Assembly: GCA_019414445.1 (NCBI GenBank)
Contig: DXMA01000001.1
Coordinates: 141,777-205,776, forward strand
Direction of reading: 5' to 3'
Source: Collinsella sp.
Lineage (GTDB): Bacteria; Actinomycetota; Coriobacteriia; Coriobacteriales; Coriobacteriaceae
Length of the DNA: 64,000 bases
Positions 43,021 to 52,291 of the stretch are shown here, piece by piece; within the stretch, counting starts at the first letter, position 1, and each line of letters opens with the position of its first letter. The notes below the pieces were generated by a model that worked only from the letters and a program-made list of their open reading frames with translations, had not been told where the DNA came from and did not search any database. A program made the translations under genes and the position numbers.

Positions 43021-43026
43021 ATTATA
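43021..43026 (-). promoter_or_regulatory. -10 element of pyk promoter
   Basis: TATAAT on the minus strand lies about 64 nt upstream of the pyk start. The -35 is weak. The AT-rich 43027-43290 stretch between the two divergent promoters shows no gene. Confidence 0.4.
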
Positions 43027-43296
43027 ACGAAATGCCGACCGAATACCCCAAAAAATCGACCGTATGCCGAATTAGAAGTTCATTTTTTGCGAAAAAACGG
43101 TATATGCAAAAACTTTACCAACCGTTCTAACCGCTGCTATCTGGGCGATATTTTAGTTTGGCGACGCACCGAAGAAAAAACGTTTTATCAATGTTGAGCA
43201 TCATACGGTCTGCATCGTTGCTTATGGACCATATTTCCAAATGGATTGTTTTGGCTAGACGCGTTGCTTTGGGGTACCATAGCTCCACTATCAACT

Positions 43297-43391
43297 GCCG
43301 CTCAGCACGGCAGCCTTGATGAGCCCTTGCCCTTCTCCTGGGAATTATGATCGGGCATCAATCTGCTGAGTGGCCCGAATCCCAGGAGGGG
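43297..43391 (+). promoter_or_regulatory. Structured leader sequestering the ribosome binding site of the Ca-ATPase gene
   Basis: Hairpin CTGCCG / CGGCAG (43297-43315) is followed by a long stem: CTCCTGGGA (43335-43343) pairs with TCCCAGGAG (43380-43388), enclosing GATCGGGC / GCCCGAATC. The ribosome binding site AGGAGGGG (43384-43391) is partly buried in this stem, 8 nt from the ATG. It looks like translational control. It does not fit the yybP-ykoY consensus that I know. Confidence 0.5.
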
Positions 43392-43398
43392 ACTCTAT

Positions 43399-46080
43399 AT
43401 GCAAAAGGAATACCTGTCCGCCGCGGCGGAGGTACTCAGCGACCAGGGCGTCGATGAGAACCTCGGCCTAAGCAACGACGAGGCGTCGTCGCGTCTCGCC
43501 AAGACAGGCCCTAACAAGCTCGAGGAAGCCGAAAAGACACCGCTGTGGAAGCGCTTCTTTGAGCAGATGGCAGACCCCATGGTCATCATGCTGATCGCGG
43601 CCGCGGTTATCAGCGCGCTTACGGGCATGGTCAAGGGCGAGGCGGACTTTGCCGATGTTGCCATCATCATGTTCGTCGTTATCGTCAACTCGGTGCTGGG
43701 CGTGGTCCAGGAAGCCAAGAGCGAGGAGGCCCTCGAGGCCCTGCAGGAGATGAGTGCGGCGCAGTCCAAGGTGCTACGCGACGGCAAGCTCGTGCACCTG
43801 CCGAGCGCCGAGCTCGTGCCCGGCGACGTGATCATGCTCGAGGCGGGCGACTCCGTCCCGGCCGACTGCCGCGTGCTCGAGAGCGCCACGATGAAGATCG
43901 AAGAGGCCGCGCTCACCGGCGAGTCCGTGCCCGTCGAGAAGCATGCCAACGTGATCGAGCTCGCCGCCGGCACCGACGACGTGCCGCTCGGCGACCGTAA
44001 GAACATGTGCTATATGGGCTCCACCGTCGTGTACGGCCGTGGTCGCGCCGTCGTGGTCGGCACCGGCATGAACACCGAGATGGGCAAGATCGCCGGCGCC
44101 CTGGCCGAGGCCAAGGAAGAGCTCACGCCGCTGCAGGTGAAGCTCGCCGAGCTCAGCCGCATCCTCACCATCATGGTGATCGTCATCTGCGTCGTCATCT
44201 TTGGCGTTGACATCCTCCGCCACGGCGTGGGCAACGTCCTTACCGATCCGACTGCCCTGCTCGACACCTTTATGGTTGCCGTCTCGCTCGCCGTCGCCGC
44301 CATCCCCGAGGGCCTTGTTGCCGTCGTGACCATCGTCCTTTCGCTTGGCGTGACCAAGATGGCCAAGCGCCAGGCGATTATCCGCAAGCTCTCTGCTGTC
44401 GAGACCCTTGGCTGCACACAGACCATCTGCTCCGACAAGACCGGTACCCTTACCCAGAACAAGATGACCGTCGTCAAGCACGAGCTCGCTGCGCCCAAGG
44501 AGAAGTTCCTGGCCGGCATGGCGCTGTGCTCCGATGCTCAGTGGGACGAGGAGCTGGGCGAGGCCGTGGGCGAGCCGACCGAGTGCGCGCTCGTCAACGA
44601 CGCCGGCAAGGCTGGCCTCACCGGCCTGACTGCCGAGCATCCGCGCGTGGGCGAGGCCCCGTTCGACTCGGGCCGCAAGATGATGTCCGTGATCGTCGAG
44701 ACCTTGGATGGCGAGTACGAGCAGTATACCAAGGGCGCGCCCGACGTGGTGATCGGCCTGTGCACCCATATCTACGAGGGCGAAAAGGTCGTCCCGCTGA
44801 CCGAGGAGCGTCGCGCCGAGCTCGTGGCCGCCAACAAGGCCATGGCCGACGAGGCTCTGCGCGTGCTGGCGCTGGCAAGCCGCACCTACACCGAGGTCCC
44901 GAGCGACTGCAGCCCCGCTGCGCTCGAGCACGACCTGGTCTTCTGCGGCCTGTCCGGCATGATCGACCCGGTCCGCCCCGAGGTCGCCGAAGCCATCCGC
45001 GAGGCCCACGACGCTGGCATTCGCACCGTCATGATCACGGGCGACCACATCGACACCGCCGTGGCCATCGCCAAGCAGCTGGGCATCGTCACCGATCGCA
45101 GCCATGCCATCACCGGTGCCGACCTCGATCGCATGAGCGACGAGGAACTCGACGCGCACATCGAGGACTACGGCGTGTACGCCCGCGTCCAGCCCGAGCA
45201 CAAGACACGCATCGTCGAGGCTTGGAAGTCGCGCGACCAGATCGTGGCCATGACGGGCGACGGCGTCAACGACGCCCCGTCCATCAAGCGCGCCGACATC
45301 GGCGTTGGCATGGGCATCACCGGTACCGATGTCACCAAGAACGTCGCCGACATGGTGCTTGCCGACGACAATTTCGCCACCATCATCGGTGCCTGCGAAG
45401 AGGGCCGTCGCATCTACGACAACATCCGCAAGGTCATCCAGTTCCTGCTTTCGGCCAACCTTGCCGAGGTCTTCTCGGTGTTTATCGCCACGCTCATCGG
45501 CTTTACCATCTTCCAGCCGGTGCAGCTGCTGTGGGTGAACCTGGTTACCGACTGCTTCCCTGCGCTCGCGCTGGGCATGGAGGACGCCGAGGGCGACATC
45601 ATGAAGCGCAAGCCGCGCAACGCCAAGGATGGTGTCTTTGCCGGACATATGGGTCTGGACTGCGTGGTCCAGGGCCTAATCATCACCGTGCTGGTGCTGG
45701 CGAGCTTCTTTGTGGGCGTGTACTTTGACATGGGCTACATCCACATCGCCGATATGATCGCCGGCAATGCCGACGAGGAAGGCGTGATGATGGCGTTCAT
45801 CACGCTCAACATGGTCGAGATTTTCCACTGCTTCAATATGCGCAGCCGTCGTGCGTCGCTGTTCACCATGAAGAAGCAGAACAAGTGGCTGTGGGCTTCC
45901 GCCGCTCTGGCACTGGTGCTGACGGTGATCGTGACCGTGCAGCCGACGCTTGCCGAGATGTTCTTTGGCCCTGTGACGCTTGAGCTCAAGGGCGTTGTCG
46001 CTGCCCTGGGCCTTGCCTTCCTGATTATTCCGCTGATGGAGATCTACAAGGCGATCATGCGCGCGGTCGAGAAGGAGTAG
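43399..46080 (+). CDS. P2A-type cation (calcium) transporting ATPase
   Basis: This 893-residue P-type ATPase has an N-terminal actuator domain with LTGESVPVEK, TM4 motif AAIPEGL, phosphorylation site DKTGTLTQNKMT, nucleotide-binding KGAPDVV, hinge TGDGVNDAPSIKRADIGVGM and ten membrane helices. PEGL plus the overall layout place it with SERCA/PMCA-like P2A pumps, most likely exporting Ca2+; Mn2+ is possible. A structured leader precedes it and a terminator follows a long repeat hairpin. Confidence 0.93.
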   Translation: MQKEYLSAAAEVLSDQGVDENLGLSNDEASSRLAKTGPNKLEEAEKTPLWKRFFEQMADPMVIMLIAAAVISALTGMVKGEADFADVAIIMFVVIVNSVLGVVQEAKSEEALEALQEMSAAQSKVLRDGKLVHLPSAELVPGDVIMLEAGDSVPADCRVLESATMKIEEAALTGESVPVEKHANVIELAAGTDDVPLGDRKNMCYMGSTVVYGRGRAVVVGTGMNTEMGKIAGALAEAKEELTPLQVKLAELSRILTIMVIVICVVIFGVDILRHGVGNVLTDPTALLDTFMVAVSLAVAAIPEGLVAVVTIVLSLGVTKMAKRQAIIRKLSAVETLGCTQTICSDKTGTLTQNKMTVVKHELAAPKEKFLAGMALCSDAQWDEELGEAVGEPTECALVNDAGKAGLTGLTAEHPRVGEAPFDSGRKMMSVIVETLDGEYEQYTKGAPDVVIGLCTHIYEGEKVVPLTEERRAELVAANKAMADEALRVLALASRTYTEVPSDCSPAALEHDLVFCGLSGMIDPVRPEVAEAIREAHDAGIRTVMITGDHIDTAVAIAKQLGIVTDRSHAITGADLDRMSDEELDAHIEDYGVYARVQPEHKTRIVEAWKSRDQIVAMTGDGVNDAPSIKRADIGVGMGITGTDVTKNVADMVLADDNFATIIGACEEGRRIYDNIRKVIQFLLSANLAEVFSVFIATLIGFTIFQPVQLLWVNLVTDCFPALALGMEDAEGDIMKRKPRNAKDGVFAGHMGLDCVVQGLIITVLVLASFFVGVYFDMGYIHIADMIAGNADEEGVMMAFITLNMVEIFHCFNMRSRRASLFTMKKQNKWLWASAALALVLTVIVTVQPTLAEMFFGPVTLELKGVVAALGLAFLIIPLMEIYKAIMRAVEKE

Positions 46081-46082
46081 GT

Positions 46083-46198
46083 CGAAAGGCCATCCTTCCC
46101 ACCGGCCCGACTGCCTGCGGGGTTTCTTCCTCGCTGGTCCTCGCGCTTCGCGCTGCGGGATCGCTCGGAAGAAACCCCTCCCGGCGGGCGGGCCTTCG
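46083..46198. repeat. Long multi-stem intergenic hairpin
   Basis: CGAAAGGCC / GGCCTTCG form the base, GGGGTTTCTTCC (46129-46140) / GGAAGAAACCCC (46167-46178) a perfect 12-bp stem, and a CGCGCTTCGCGC hairpin lies near the apex. It lies between the ATPase stop and its terminator. Confidence 0.6.
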
Positions 46199-46237
46199 GA
46201 TAACCTCGCGGGACCATTGGCTGAGGGAAAGTATGTG

Positions 46238-46272
46238 AGTCGGTCGAGCGTTTGCTCGACCGACTCTTTTTT
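46238..46272 (+). terminator. Terminator after the Ca-ATPase gene
   Basis: AGTCGGTCGAGC / GCTCGACCGACT with a 4-nt loop and the run TTTTTT. Confidence 0.85.
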
Positions 46273-46321
46273 GTGGGTAAAATACCTGCTCAGTTGTGTG
46301 GTTTTGTGCTGGGAGGCATCT

Positions 46322-47506
46322 GTGGGCAAGGCTAAGGCTAAGGCGAAGAAAAAGACGACGGGGGCGCGGGCTAAGCGTGATCGTCGTCGGAAGCTCGCGA
46401 CCGAAGCCCCTGCATCTGCTGAGGAATTGCTGGCGAGTGTACCGGGGCTTGACGCGCTGCAGGATGTTCCGGCGTTTGATGACCTGCCGGTCGATGAAGC
46501 TCAGCAGACTGCCTTTGATGATTTCTGCGCACATGCCGAGGAGCCCGAGCAGATGCAGCTTGGCGCCGTGGTGCGCCTGGACCGCGGGTTTCCGCTGGTG
46601 GCGACTGCCGATGACACGTTTCGTGCCGAGCATGCCGTGGGGTTTGCCAAGTCGCGCGGCGAGGACGAGGTCCTGCTGCCTGCCGTGGGCGATCGTGTGG
46701 CGGTGCGCCGCGCTCCCGGGCACGATATGGGCGTGATTGAATGCGTACTGCCGCGCCGTACGAGCTTTGAGCGTTGGCGCGGCCGTGCCCGCGGTGAGCG
46801 CCAGGTGCTCTGCTCCAACGTTGACAGCGTGCTGATCGTGCAGGCGCTCGGCGCCGGCGAGGTGCTGCTCGATCGCGTGGCGCGCTCACTGGTGTTGGCG
46901 CTCGATTGCGATGCCGAGCCGGTGGTGGTGCTCACCAAGGCCGACCGCTGCGAGGCCGATGAGCTCGAGCGCGATCTGGACCGCGTGCGTCGTCTGGTGG
47001 GTCCGGACGTGCGCGTGATCGTGACGTCTTCTGCCGAGGGCCGCGGTCTGGACGAGGTCCGTGCCTGCGTGCCTGCCGGGAGCTGCGCCATGATTCTGGG
47101 CGAGTCGGGTGCCGGCAAGTCGACGCTGCTCAATGCACTGCTGGGCCACGATACGTTGGCGACCGGCGGTGTGCGCGAACGCGACGACCAGGGCCGTCAC
47201 ACTACCGTCGCGCGCGTGATGGTGGCGCTGCCGGGCGACGCCGGCGTGATCGCCGATGCCCCGGGTCTGCGCAGTTTGCCGCTCGTGGGTCACGAGCGGG
47301 GTCTGGCACGCGCCTTCCCCGAGATTGTCGAGGCATCGCGTGCGTGCCGGTTTGGCGACTGCACGCATACCCACGAACCGGGTTGCGCCGTTCGCGAGGC
47401 CGAGGACGTCGGGCAGATCGACGGCCTGCGTCTGGAAACGTTCCAAAATCTGGCGTCATCCATGCGCGTGAGCGCTCAAATGCTCGATCCCGATGTCCAT
47501 CTGTAA
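46322..47506 (+). CDS. rsgA: Ribosome small-subunit-dependent GTPase RsgA
   Basis: RsgA is a 30S maturation GTPase. The 394 residues show a Lys-rich N-terminus, an OB domain, and circularly permuted G motifs in the order G4 VVLTKADR, G1 LGESGAGKSTLLNAL, G3 DAPGLR. The C-terminal zinc knuckle reads CRFGDCTHTHEPGCAV. The GTG at 46322 follows GGGAGG; the frame upstream overlaps the preceding terminator. The N-terminal extension (residues 1-70) is longer than in E. coli. Confidence 0.95.
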   Translation: MGKAKAKAKKKTTGARAKRDRRRKLATEAPASAEELLASVPGLDALQDVPAFDDLPVDEAQQTAFDDFCAHAEEPEQMQLGAVVRLDRGFPLVATADDTFRAEHAVGFAKSRGEDEVLLPAVGDRVAVRRAPGHDMGVIECVLPRRTSFERWRGRARGERQVLCSNVDSVLIVQALGAGEVLLDRVARSLVLALDCDAEPVVVLTKADRCEADELERDLDRVRRLVGPDVRVIVTSSAEGRGLDEVRACVPAGSCAMILGESGAGKSTLLNALLGHDTLATGGVRERDDQGRHTTVARVMVALPGDAGVIADAPGLRSLPLVGHERGLARAFPEIVEASRACRFGDCTHTHEPGCAVREAEDVGQIDGLRLETFQNLASSMRVSAQMLDPDVHL

Positions 47507-47523
47507 TTGAATTTATCTATGAC

Positions 47524-47556
47524 AGCCGTCTCCCAACTGTTCGGGAGACGGCTTTT
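47524..47556 (+). terminator. Terminator after rsgA
   Basis: AGCCGTCTCCC / GGGAGACGGCT is followed by TTTTTTG. The rest of 47557-47758 is the presumed promoter region of the Tad operon; I see no further gene. Confidence 0.85.
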
Positions 47557-47758
47557 TTGCTGCGGAAAAGCCTCGAAACATGCAGTTTGCTGACGTGCTG
47601 ACCAAAACCTTGTCACGAGCTTGACGGGCTGTTCAGCTTTTGGTCAGCGATTGGTTTGACATCGAAAACCAAGATTGCGATTGCGCCGCTTTGCACTCTG
47701 GCCGCCCAGACAATGGTGGTACGGGCATTCGCCCGGCACTGCCATGAGAGGAGCGGCC

Positions 47759-48418
47759 GTGAACAAGAGCAAGCGCATCGCCATCAGTCTGGTCGCGGGC
47801 GTGCTCGCTGCTCTGCTCTGCATGGTTTACGGCTCGTCGATCCGCTCGCAAGCCGAACAGGTCCAGGCTGAGACCTTGGCCAAGTACGGTGGCGATCGCG
47901 TCGAGGTATGCGTCGCGGCGCGCGATATCGATGTGGGCGAGACCCTCGATGAGACCAATGTCATAACCCAGGAGTGGTTGACGAGTCTGCTGCCGCGTGA
48001 CGCGGCGACCGAGCTACGCCAGGTGCGCGGCGACGTGACGACTTCGCGTATTCCCAAAAACGCCGTGATCTGCAATGTCTACACCAAGGCCGAGAGCCAC
48101 ATGCTCGAGGTGCCTAAGGGCAAGGTCGCCGTTTCGGTGGCGGTCGATGCCGAGCACTCGGTCGGCGGTGCTGCGGGCGTGGGCAGCTACGTGGACGTGT
48201 ACGTGCAAAAAGACGGCGTAACCGATCGGCTGTGCGGTGCGTACGTGATCGATACCAGTGAGGATTCCGGTTCCACGCGCGAGGGCAAGATCGAATGGGT
48301 GACGCTGGCGGCTGACCCCGAAGACGTCAAGGAACTGCTGGGAGCCTCGGGCAAGGGAACGGTCAGCTTGACGATTCCCGCCACGGCGCGCGGCAAAAAG
48401 AGCGGAGGCGACGAGTGA
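47759..48418 (+). CDS. cpaB: CpaB/RcpC-like Flp pilus assembly protein
   Basis: This 219-residue protein has an N-terminal membrane anchor (about residues 6-24, IAISLVAGVLAALLCMVYG), a SAF domain (VEVCVAARDIDVGETLDETNVI) and a C-terminal RcpC-type domain (VAVSVAVDAEHSVGGAAGVG, YVDVYV). It belongs to the Tad secretion machinery at the membrane. The GTG at 47759 follows GAGGAG. It overlaps tadZ by 1 nt and leads a tightly packed operon of at least eleven genes. Confidence 0.9.
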   Translation: MNKSKRIAISLVAGVLAALLCMVYGSSIRSQAEQVQAETLAKYGGDRVEVCVAARDIDVGETLDETNVITQEWLTSLLPRDAATELRQVRGDVTTSRIPKNAVICNVYTKAESHMLEVPKGKVAVSVAVDAEHSVGGAAGVGSYVDVYVQKDGVTDRLCGAYVIDTSEDSGSTREGKIEWVTLAADPEDVKELLGASGKGTVSLTIPATARGKKSGGDE

Positions 48419-50067
48419 TGAAGGCGATCTGGCTTGCGTGCTGCGCGTGCGGCGATTACGGGCTGTTGCAGCGGGAAGTCGAGGGCCGTGATGTGGGTGC
48501 ACAGGTGCTTCGCGTGGGTGACCTGGACGGGCTGGTTTCCATGGCGCGGGCGTTTCCGTCGCGCCGCGGGGCTGCCATCATCGCGGTGTCTCTGTTCGAT
48601 ACCGAAGATGTGCGCAAGACTGTTGCGCGCCTGACGGCCGAAGGCCGCGTGAGTCGCGTGGTCGTGTTGATAGAAGCGCTCGATCCGTCGGATATCGAGG
48701 GGCTGTTTCGCGCGGGGGCGACCGAGGTCATCGCTGCACACAGTATATGCGGCAACGGGCGTGCGGGCGAGGGAGCGGTTGATTCCGATCGGCGCATGAC
48801 GATTGAGCCCGATGCTTTTGTTGATGGGGAACCCGGGGCGCCTCGCGCTACAAGAGGCCCGCGTGTTGATGATTATGGAAAAGCGGAAGCCGAGCATGGT
48901 CGGCGCCCCCGGAACCCCCTTGTAGACGATGACGCTGGAGGGCCGGCGCAGCATGCTGGCGACTCCCCGGCTGTAGATATGGGATACGTGCACGGCGTGA
49001 ATCTGGCGGATGAACTCGACGAAGTTGAGGGCTTTGCCGGGTGCGGCGAGTTGTCGCTGATGCAGCATGAGCAGATTGTACAGAACGAGCCTGCCTCGCA
49101 GACCGAACAAGCTGCCATGCCGGCTTGGACGCAGCGTGTGGTTGCGGCGGGGGAGACGGGTGCGCTGCCACCGACGCCCGCCCCGCCGCCTCCGATGCCG
49201 CCGGCAGACGCTGCCGCTCCGCCGCATCGAGCTCCGGTCATCTGCGCTATTTCGGGTTCGGGCGGTTGCGGCAAGTCGACGATCGTTGCCGCCATGGCAC
49301 ACACATCGTCGCTGTTGGGCTTGCGTGCCGCCGTGCTCGACCTGGACCTGATGTTTGGAAACCTTTACGACTTGTTAGGCGTCGATGCTCCGCGCGATAT
49401 GGCGGCACTTATCGAGCCGTCGGCGGCGGGCACGCTCACCGAGCCGGATATCGTAGCCACATCGATGCGCGTGGCGCCGGGCGTTACGCTCTGGGGTCCC
49501 GTCGCGGCGCCCGAGCAAGCCGAGCTCATGGCGCGTCCGGTGGAGCTACTGCTTGATGTTCTGCGTCGCGAATCCGACGTGGTCTTTATCGATACCTCGG
49601 TCTTTTGGGGCGACGCCGTGGCGGCTGCGGTGGCGGCGAGCGACCGTTGCCTGGTCGTTGGCGATGCGGCGGTGTCGTCCGCGACATCGGCGTCGCGCGT
49701 CATCGAACTGGCAAGTCGAGTAGGTGTGCCGCGCACGCGCATGAGCGCCGTGTTCAACCGGTTCGGTGCGCGCGGGGCAGACGAGGACGTCGCCATGCGC
49801 TTTGAGATTGCCTGTGCGTTGAGCTCCAAGATTCGTATCGCCGATGGCGGGCAGGATCTCGCCGCGCTCATGGCGTTTGGGCGCGCTGACGAGGCGGTGG
49901 GGCAGACCAGCGCTTTTGCGACTAGCATGCGCGAGGCCACGCGCGAGATGCTCGTGGAACTGGGGTGCGCCGTCGGCCCTTGGAGCGATATGGTCGCCGA
50001 CCGTGCAACGCGTACCGAACGCCCGCGTATCCGCCTTCCCTGGTCGCGCGAGGGTGATCAGCGATGA
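48418..50067 (+). CDS. tadZ: TadZ/CpaE-like ATPase
   Basis: This 549-residue protein has an N-terminal receiver-like region (1-115), a long low-complexity linker (about 120-275, ending in Pro-rich PPTPAPPPPMPPAD), and a MinD/ParA-type ATPase from about 279. The P-loop is GSGGCGKST, followed by VLDLDLMFGNLYDLLG, the CpaE/TadZ signature. TadZ localises the Tad machinery to a pole or site. The long linker is unusual. ATGA overlap with tadA. Confidence 0.9.
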   Translation: MKAIWLACCACGDYGLLQREVEGRDVGAQVLRVGDLDGLVSMARAFPSRRGAAIIAVSLFDTEDVRKTVARLTAEGRVSRVVVLIEALDPSDIEGLFRAGATEVIAAHSICGNGRAGEGAVDSDRRMTIEPDAFVDGEPGAPRATRGPRVDDYGKAEAEHGRRPRNPLVDDDAGGPAQHAGDSPAVDMGYVHGVNLADELDEVEGFAGCGELSLMQHEQIVQNEPASQTEQAAMPAWTQRVVAAGETGALPPTPAPPPPMPPADAAAPPHRAPVICAISGSGGCGKSTIVAAMAHTSSLLGLRAAVLDLDLMFGNLYDLLGVDAPRDMAALIEPSAAGTLTEPDIVATSMRVAPGVTLWGPVAAPEQAELMARPVELLLDVLRRESDVVFIDTSVFWGDAVAAAVAASDRCLVVGDAAVSSATSASRVIELASRVGVPRTRMSAVFNRFGARGADEDVAMRFEIACALSSKIRIADGGQDLAALMAFGRADEAVGQTSAFATSMREATREMLVELGCAVGPWSDMVADRATRTERPRIRLPWSREGDQR

Positions 50068-51392
50068 GCCTGCAAACGAGGATTAAGGCTGCCGGCGCTG
50101 CAGCGGCGGCAGCGCCTGTAGATGCGGGGCGTCGCCGCGCGGTGAAACGACGCACCAAGCGCGCCGTGATGGACCGCATGGGTTACGACGAAGTGGCGCG
50201 TATCGGCGCCTATATCGACCCGGCACTTGCCCGCTCGGAATTGCGTCCTGCGGTGGAGGCGGCGCTCAATGTTGAGGAGCCGACCGATCTCGCGACGCCC
50301 GAGCGCGAAACCATCATCGACGAGATTTTGGATGACGTGGTGGGCTTGGGGCCGTTGCAGCCGCTCATCGAGGACGACACCGTTACCGAGATCATGATCA
50401 ACGGCTGCCGCTCGGCTTTCTTTGAACGCGGCGGCGTCTTGTACCCCATCGAGCATGCGTTTGAGGATGATGAACAGATCCGTGTGCTTATCGACCGCAT
50501 CATCTCGCCACTTGGCCGCCGTATCGACGAGCGCAGCCCCATCGTCAACGCCCGCCTCAAAACGGGCTATCGCGTCAACGCGGTGATTCCGCCTGTGGCG
50601 ATTGACGGACCGATTCTCACCATCCGAAAGTTCTCGGACCGTATCTGCTCGCTGGACGAGCTTGTGGGGCTGGGGTCGCTGCCGCTTTGGTATGCGCAGC
50701 TGCTGTCGTGCGCGGTGTCGCTGCGACAGGACCTGGCGGTTGCGGGAGGCACGGGATCTGGTAAGACCACCCTGCTCAACGCGTTGTCATGTGAGATTTC
50801 CACCGGCGAGCGCATCGTGACGATCGAGGACTCTGCCGAGCTCAAGTTTGCGCATCATCCGCACGTGGTGCGCCTAGAGGCGCGCGAGGCTTCAATTGAG
50901 GGTGAAGGCGCGGTGACGATCCGCGACCTGGTAACTAATGCCCTGCGCATGCGCCCCGACCGCATCGTGGTGGGCGAGGTGCGCGGTGCCGAGTGCTGCG
51001 ACATGTTGCAGGCCATGAACACGGGCCACGACGGGTCGCTCACCACACTTCATGCGGGTTCAGAACAGGAGACCGTGGTGCGTCTGACGTTGCTTGCACG
51101 TTATGGCATCGACCTGCCGAGTGGGCTCATCGAGGAGCAGATTGCCATGGCGCTCGACGGTATCGTGATGTCCGAGCGCCACGCCGATGGCAGGCGCTTT
51201 GTCTCCTCGTATTCGGGGGTGCGACGCGCCGCATCGGGCGGCGTAGAGCTCGAGCGCTATGTGACGTTCGATGCCGCCGAGCGCACCTGGACGCTTGACC
51301 GCGAGCCGCCGTTTATCGCAGAAGGCCTGCGGTCGGGGACGCTCACACAAGAGGAGGTGGACGAATGGAGATCGCTGTGCCCCTCATCGTAG
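50064..51392 (+). CDS. tadA: TadA/CpaF secretion ATPase
   Basis: This 442-residue hexameric ATPase powers Flp pilus assembly. The N-terminal domain reads LGPLQPLIEDDTVTEIMING, Walker A is GGTGSGKTT (228-236), the Asp box ERIVTIEDSAEL, and the Walker B region DRIVVGEVRGAE (299-310), with the His box TGHDGSLTTLHA. Overlaps of 4 nt with tadZ and 28 nt with tadB indicate coupling. Confidence 0.96.
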   Translation: MSLQTRIKAAGAAAAAAPVDAGRRRAVKRRTKRAVMDRMGYDEVARIGAYIDPALARSELRPAVEAALNVEEPTDLATPERETIIDEILDDVVGLGPLQPLIEDDTVTEIMINGCRSAFFERGGVLYPIEHAFEDDEQIRVLIDRIISPLGRRIDERSPIVNARLKTGYRVNAVIPPVAIDGPILTIRKFSDRICSLDELVGLGSLPLWYAQLLSCAVSLRQDLAVAGGTGSGKTTLLNALSCEISTGERIVTIEDSAELKFAHHPHVVRLEAREASIEGEGAVTIRDLVTNALRMRPDRIVVGEVRGAECCDMLQAMNTGHDGSLTTLHAGSEQETVVRLTLLARYGIDLPSGLIEEQIAMALDGIVMSERHADGRRFVSSYSGVRRAASGGVELERYVTFDAAERTWTLDREPPFIAEGLRSGTLTQEEVDEWRSLCPSS

Positions 51393-52291
51393 GGGGCTTG
51401 GCAGGGCTTTCTGTCGCGACGGCGTGCGGGGCGGAACCTCGTGTGCCGCAGGTACCGCCGGCGGAGCTGGCACGTCAGGCGCTCGAGACGGTGGCAGAGA
51501 AGCTGCCGCGTGAGCTGGTGGAAAACGATCTGCTGAAAAAGATCGCCCGTTCGTGGGCATCGCTGGCTCCGGCGCATCGCCTTGGCCTCGTGATCGAGGA
51601 TGCTTCGGGATGTTTGGCGTTTCTGCTGCTATCGAGCGGTGTCTGCTGCGTTTTACTAACGATGGTGTCGTTATCGCCCCTCGGATTTGCCTTGGGACTT
51701 GTTGCTCCGTTTGCCGTTGGTGCCGCTCGGGATGGCTTTGAGAGCCGGCGCGAGCAACACGATGCAGAAGAGGCAATGCCCGAGGCGTTTACCGCACTTT
51801 CCATGTCGCTTGCCTCGGGACATTCGCTGGCCCAGGGCATGCGCTTTGTGGGCGCTCATGCGCAAGAGCCAGTGCATAACGAGTTTTTGCGGGTGGCGGC
51901 GGCGATCGATTGCGGCATCTCGGCGACCGACGCGCTCGATGACTTGCTCGTGCGTATCGACGCCCCCGGTCTTTCGCTTGTGACCTTGGCGCTTAAGGTG
52001 TCTCAGCGCACCGGCGCTCCGCTTGCCGACTTACTGTCCGAGGCGTCGAGCATGGTGGGGGAGCGCATTGAGCTCAAGCGCCGCCTGGATGTTAAGACGT
52101 CGCAGGCTCGCATGTCTGCGCATATGGTCGCGGCGATGCCGGCGGGCATGTGCGCGGTGTTGGCGCTGCTTTCGGCAGATTTTCGTCGCGGTCTTGCGAC
52201 GCCTGCCGGTGCGGGCGCTGTGGTGCTGGGTCTTGCCCTCAACGCCGTTGCCCTGGTGGTTATCCGGCGCATTATGCGGGTGGAGCTATGA
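51365..52291 (+). CDS. tadB: TadB-like inner-membrane platform protein
   Basis: This 308-residue T2SSF-domain protein has membrane helices at about 80-115 and 250-300. The T2SSF core is seen at EEAMPEAFTALSMSLASGHS, LAQGMRFVG and RTGAPLADLLSEAS. TadB and TadC form the platform for pilus assembly. The ATG follows GAGGAGG and lies inside the end of tadA. Confidence 0.9.
   Translation: MEIAVPLIVGGLAGLSVATACGAEPRVPQVPPAELARQALETVAEKLPRELVENDLLKKIARSWASLAPAHRLGLVIEDASGCLAFLLLSSGVCCVLLTMVSLSPLGFALGLVAPFAVGAARDGFESRREQHDAEEAMPEAFTALSMSLASGHSLAQGMRFVGAHAQEPVHNEFLRVAAAIDCGISATDALDDLLVRIDAPGLSLVTLALKVSQRTGAPLADLLSEASSMVGERIELKRRLDVKTSQARMSAHMVAAMPAGMCAVLALLSADFRRGLATPAGAGAVVLGLALNAVALVVIRRIMRVEL

Noticed and set aside
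43297..43391. yybP-ykoY manganese riboswitch before the P-type ATPase
   Set aside because: The conserved GGGGAGUAG-type sequence and the paired loops are not present.
43774..45648. Long minus-strand frame opposite the Ca-type ATPase
   Set aside because: Antisense shadow with His/Asp/Gly-rich low-complexity translation.
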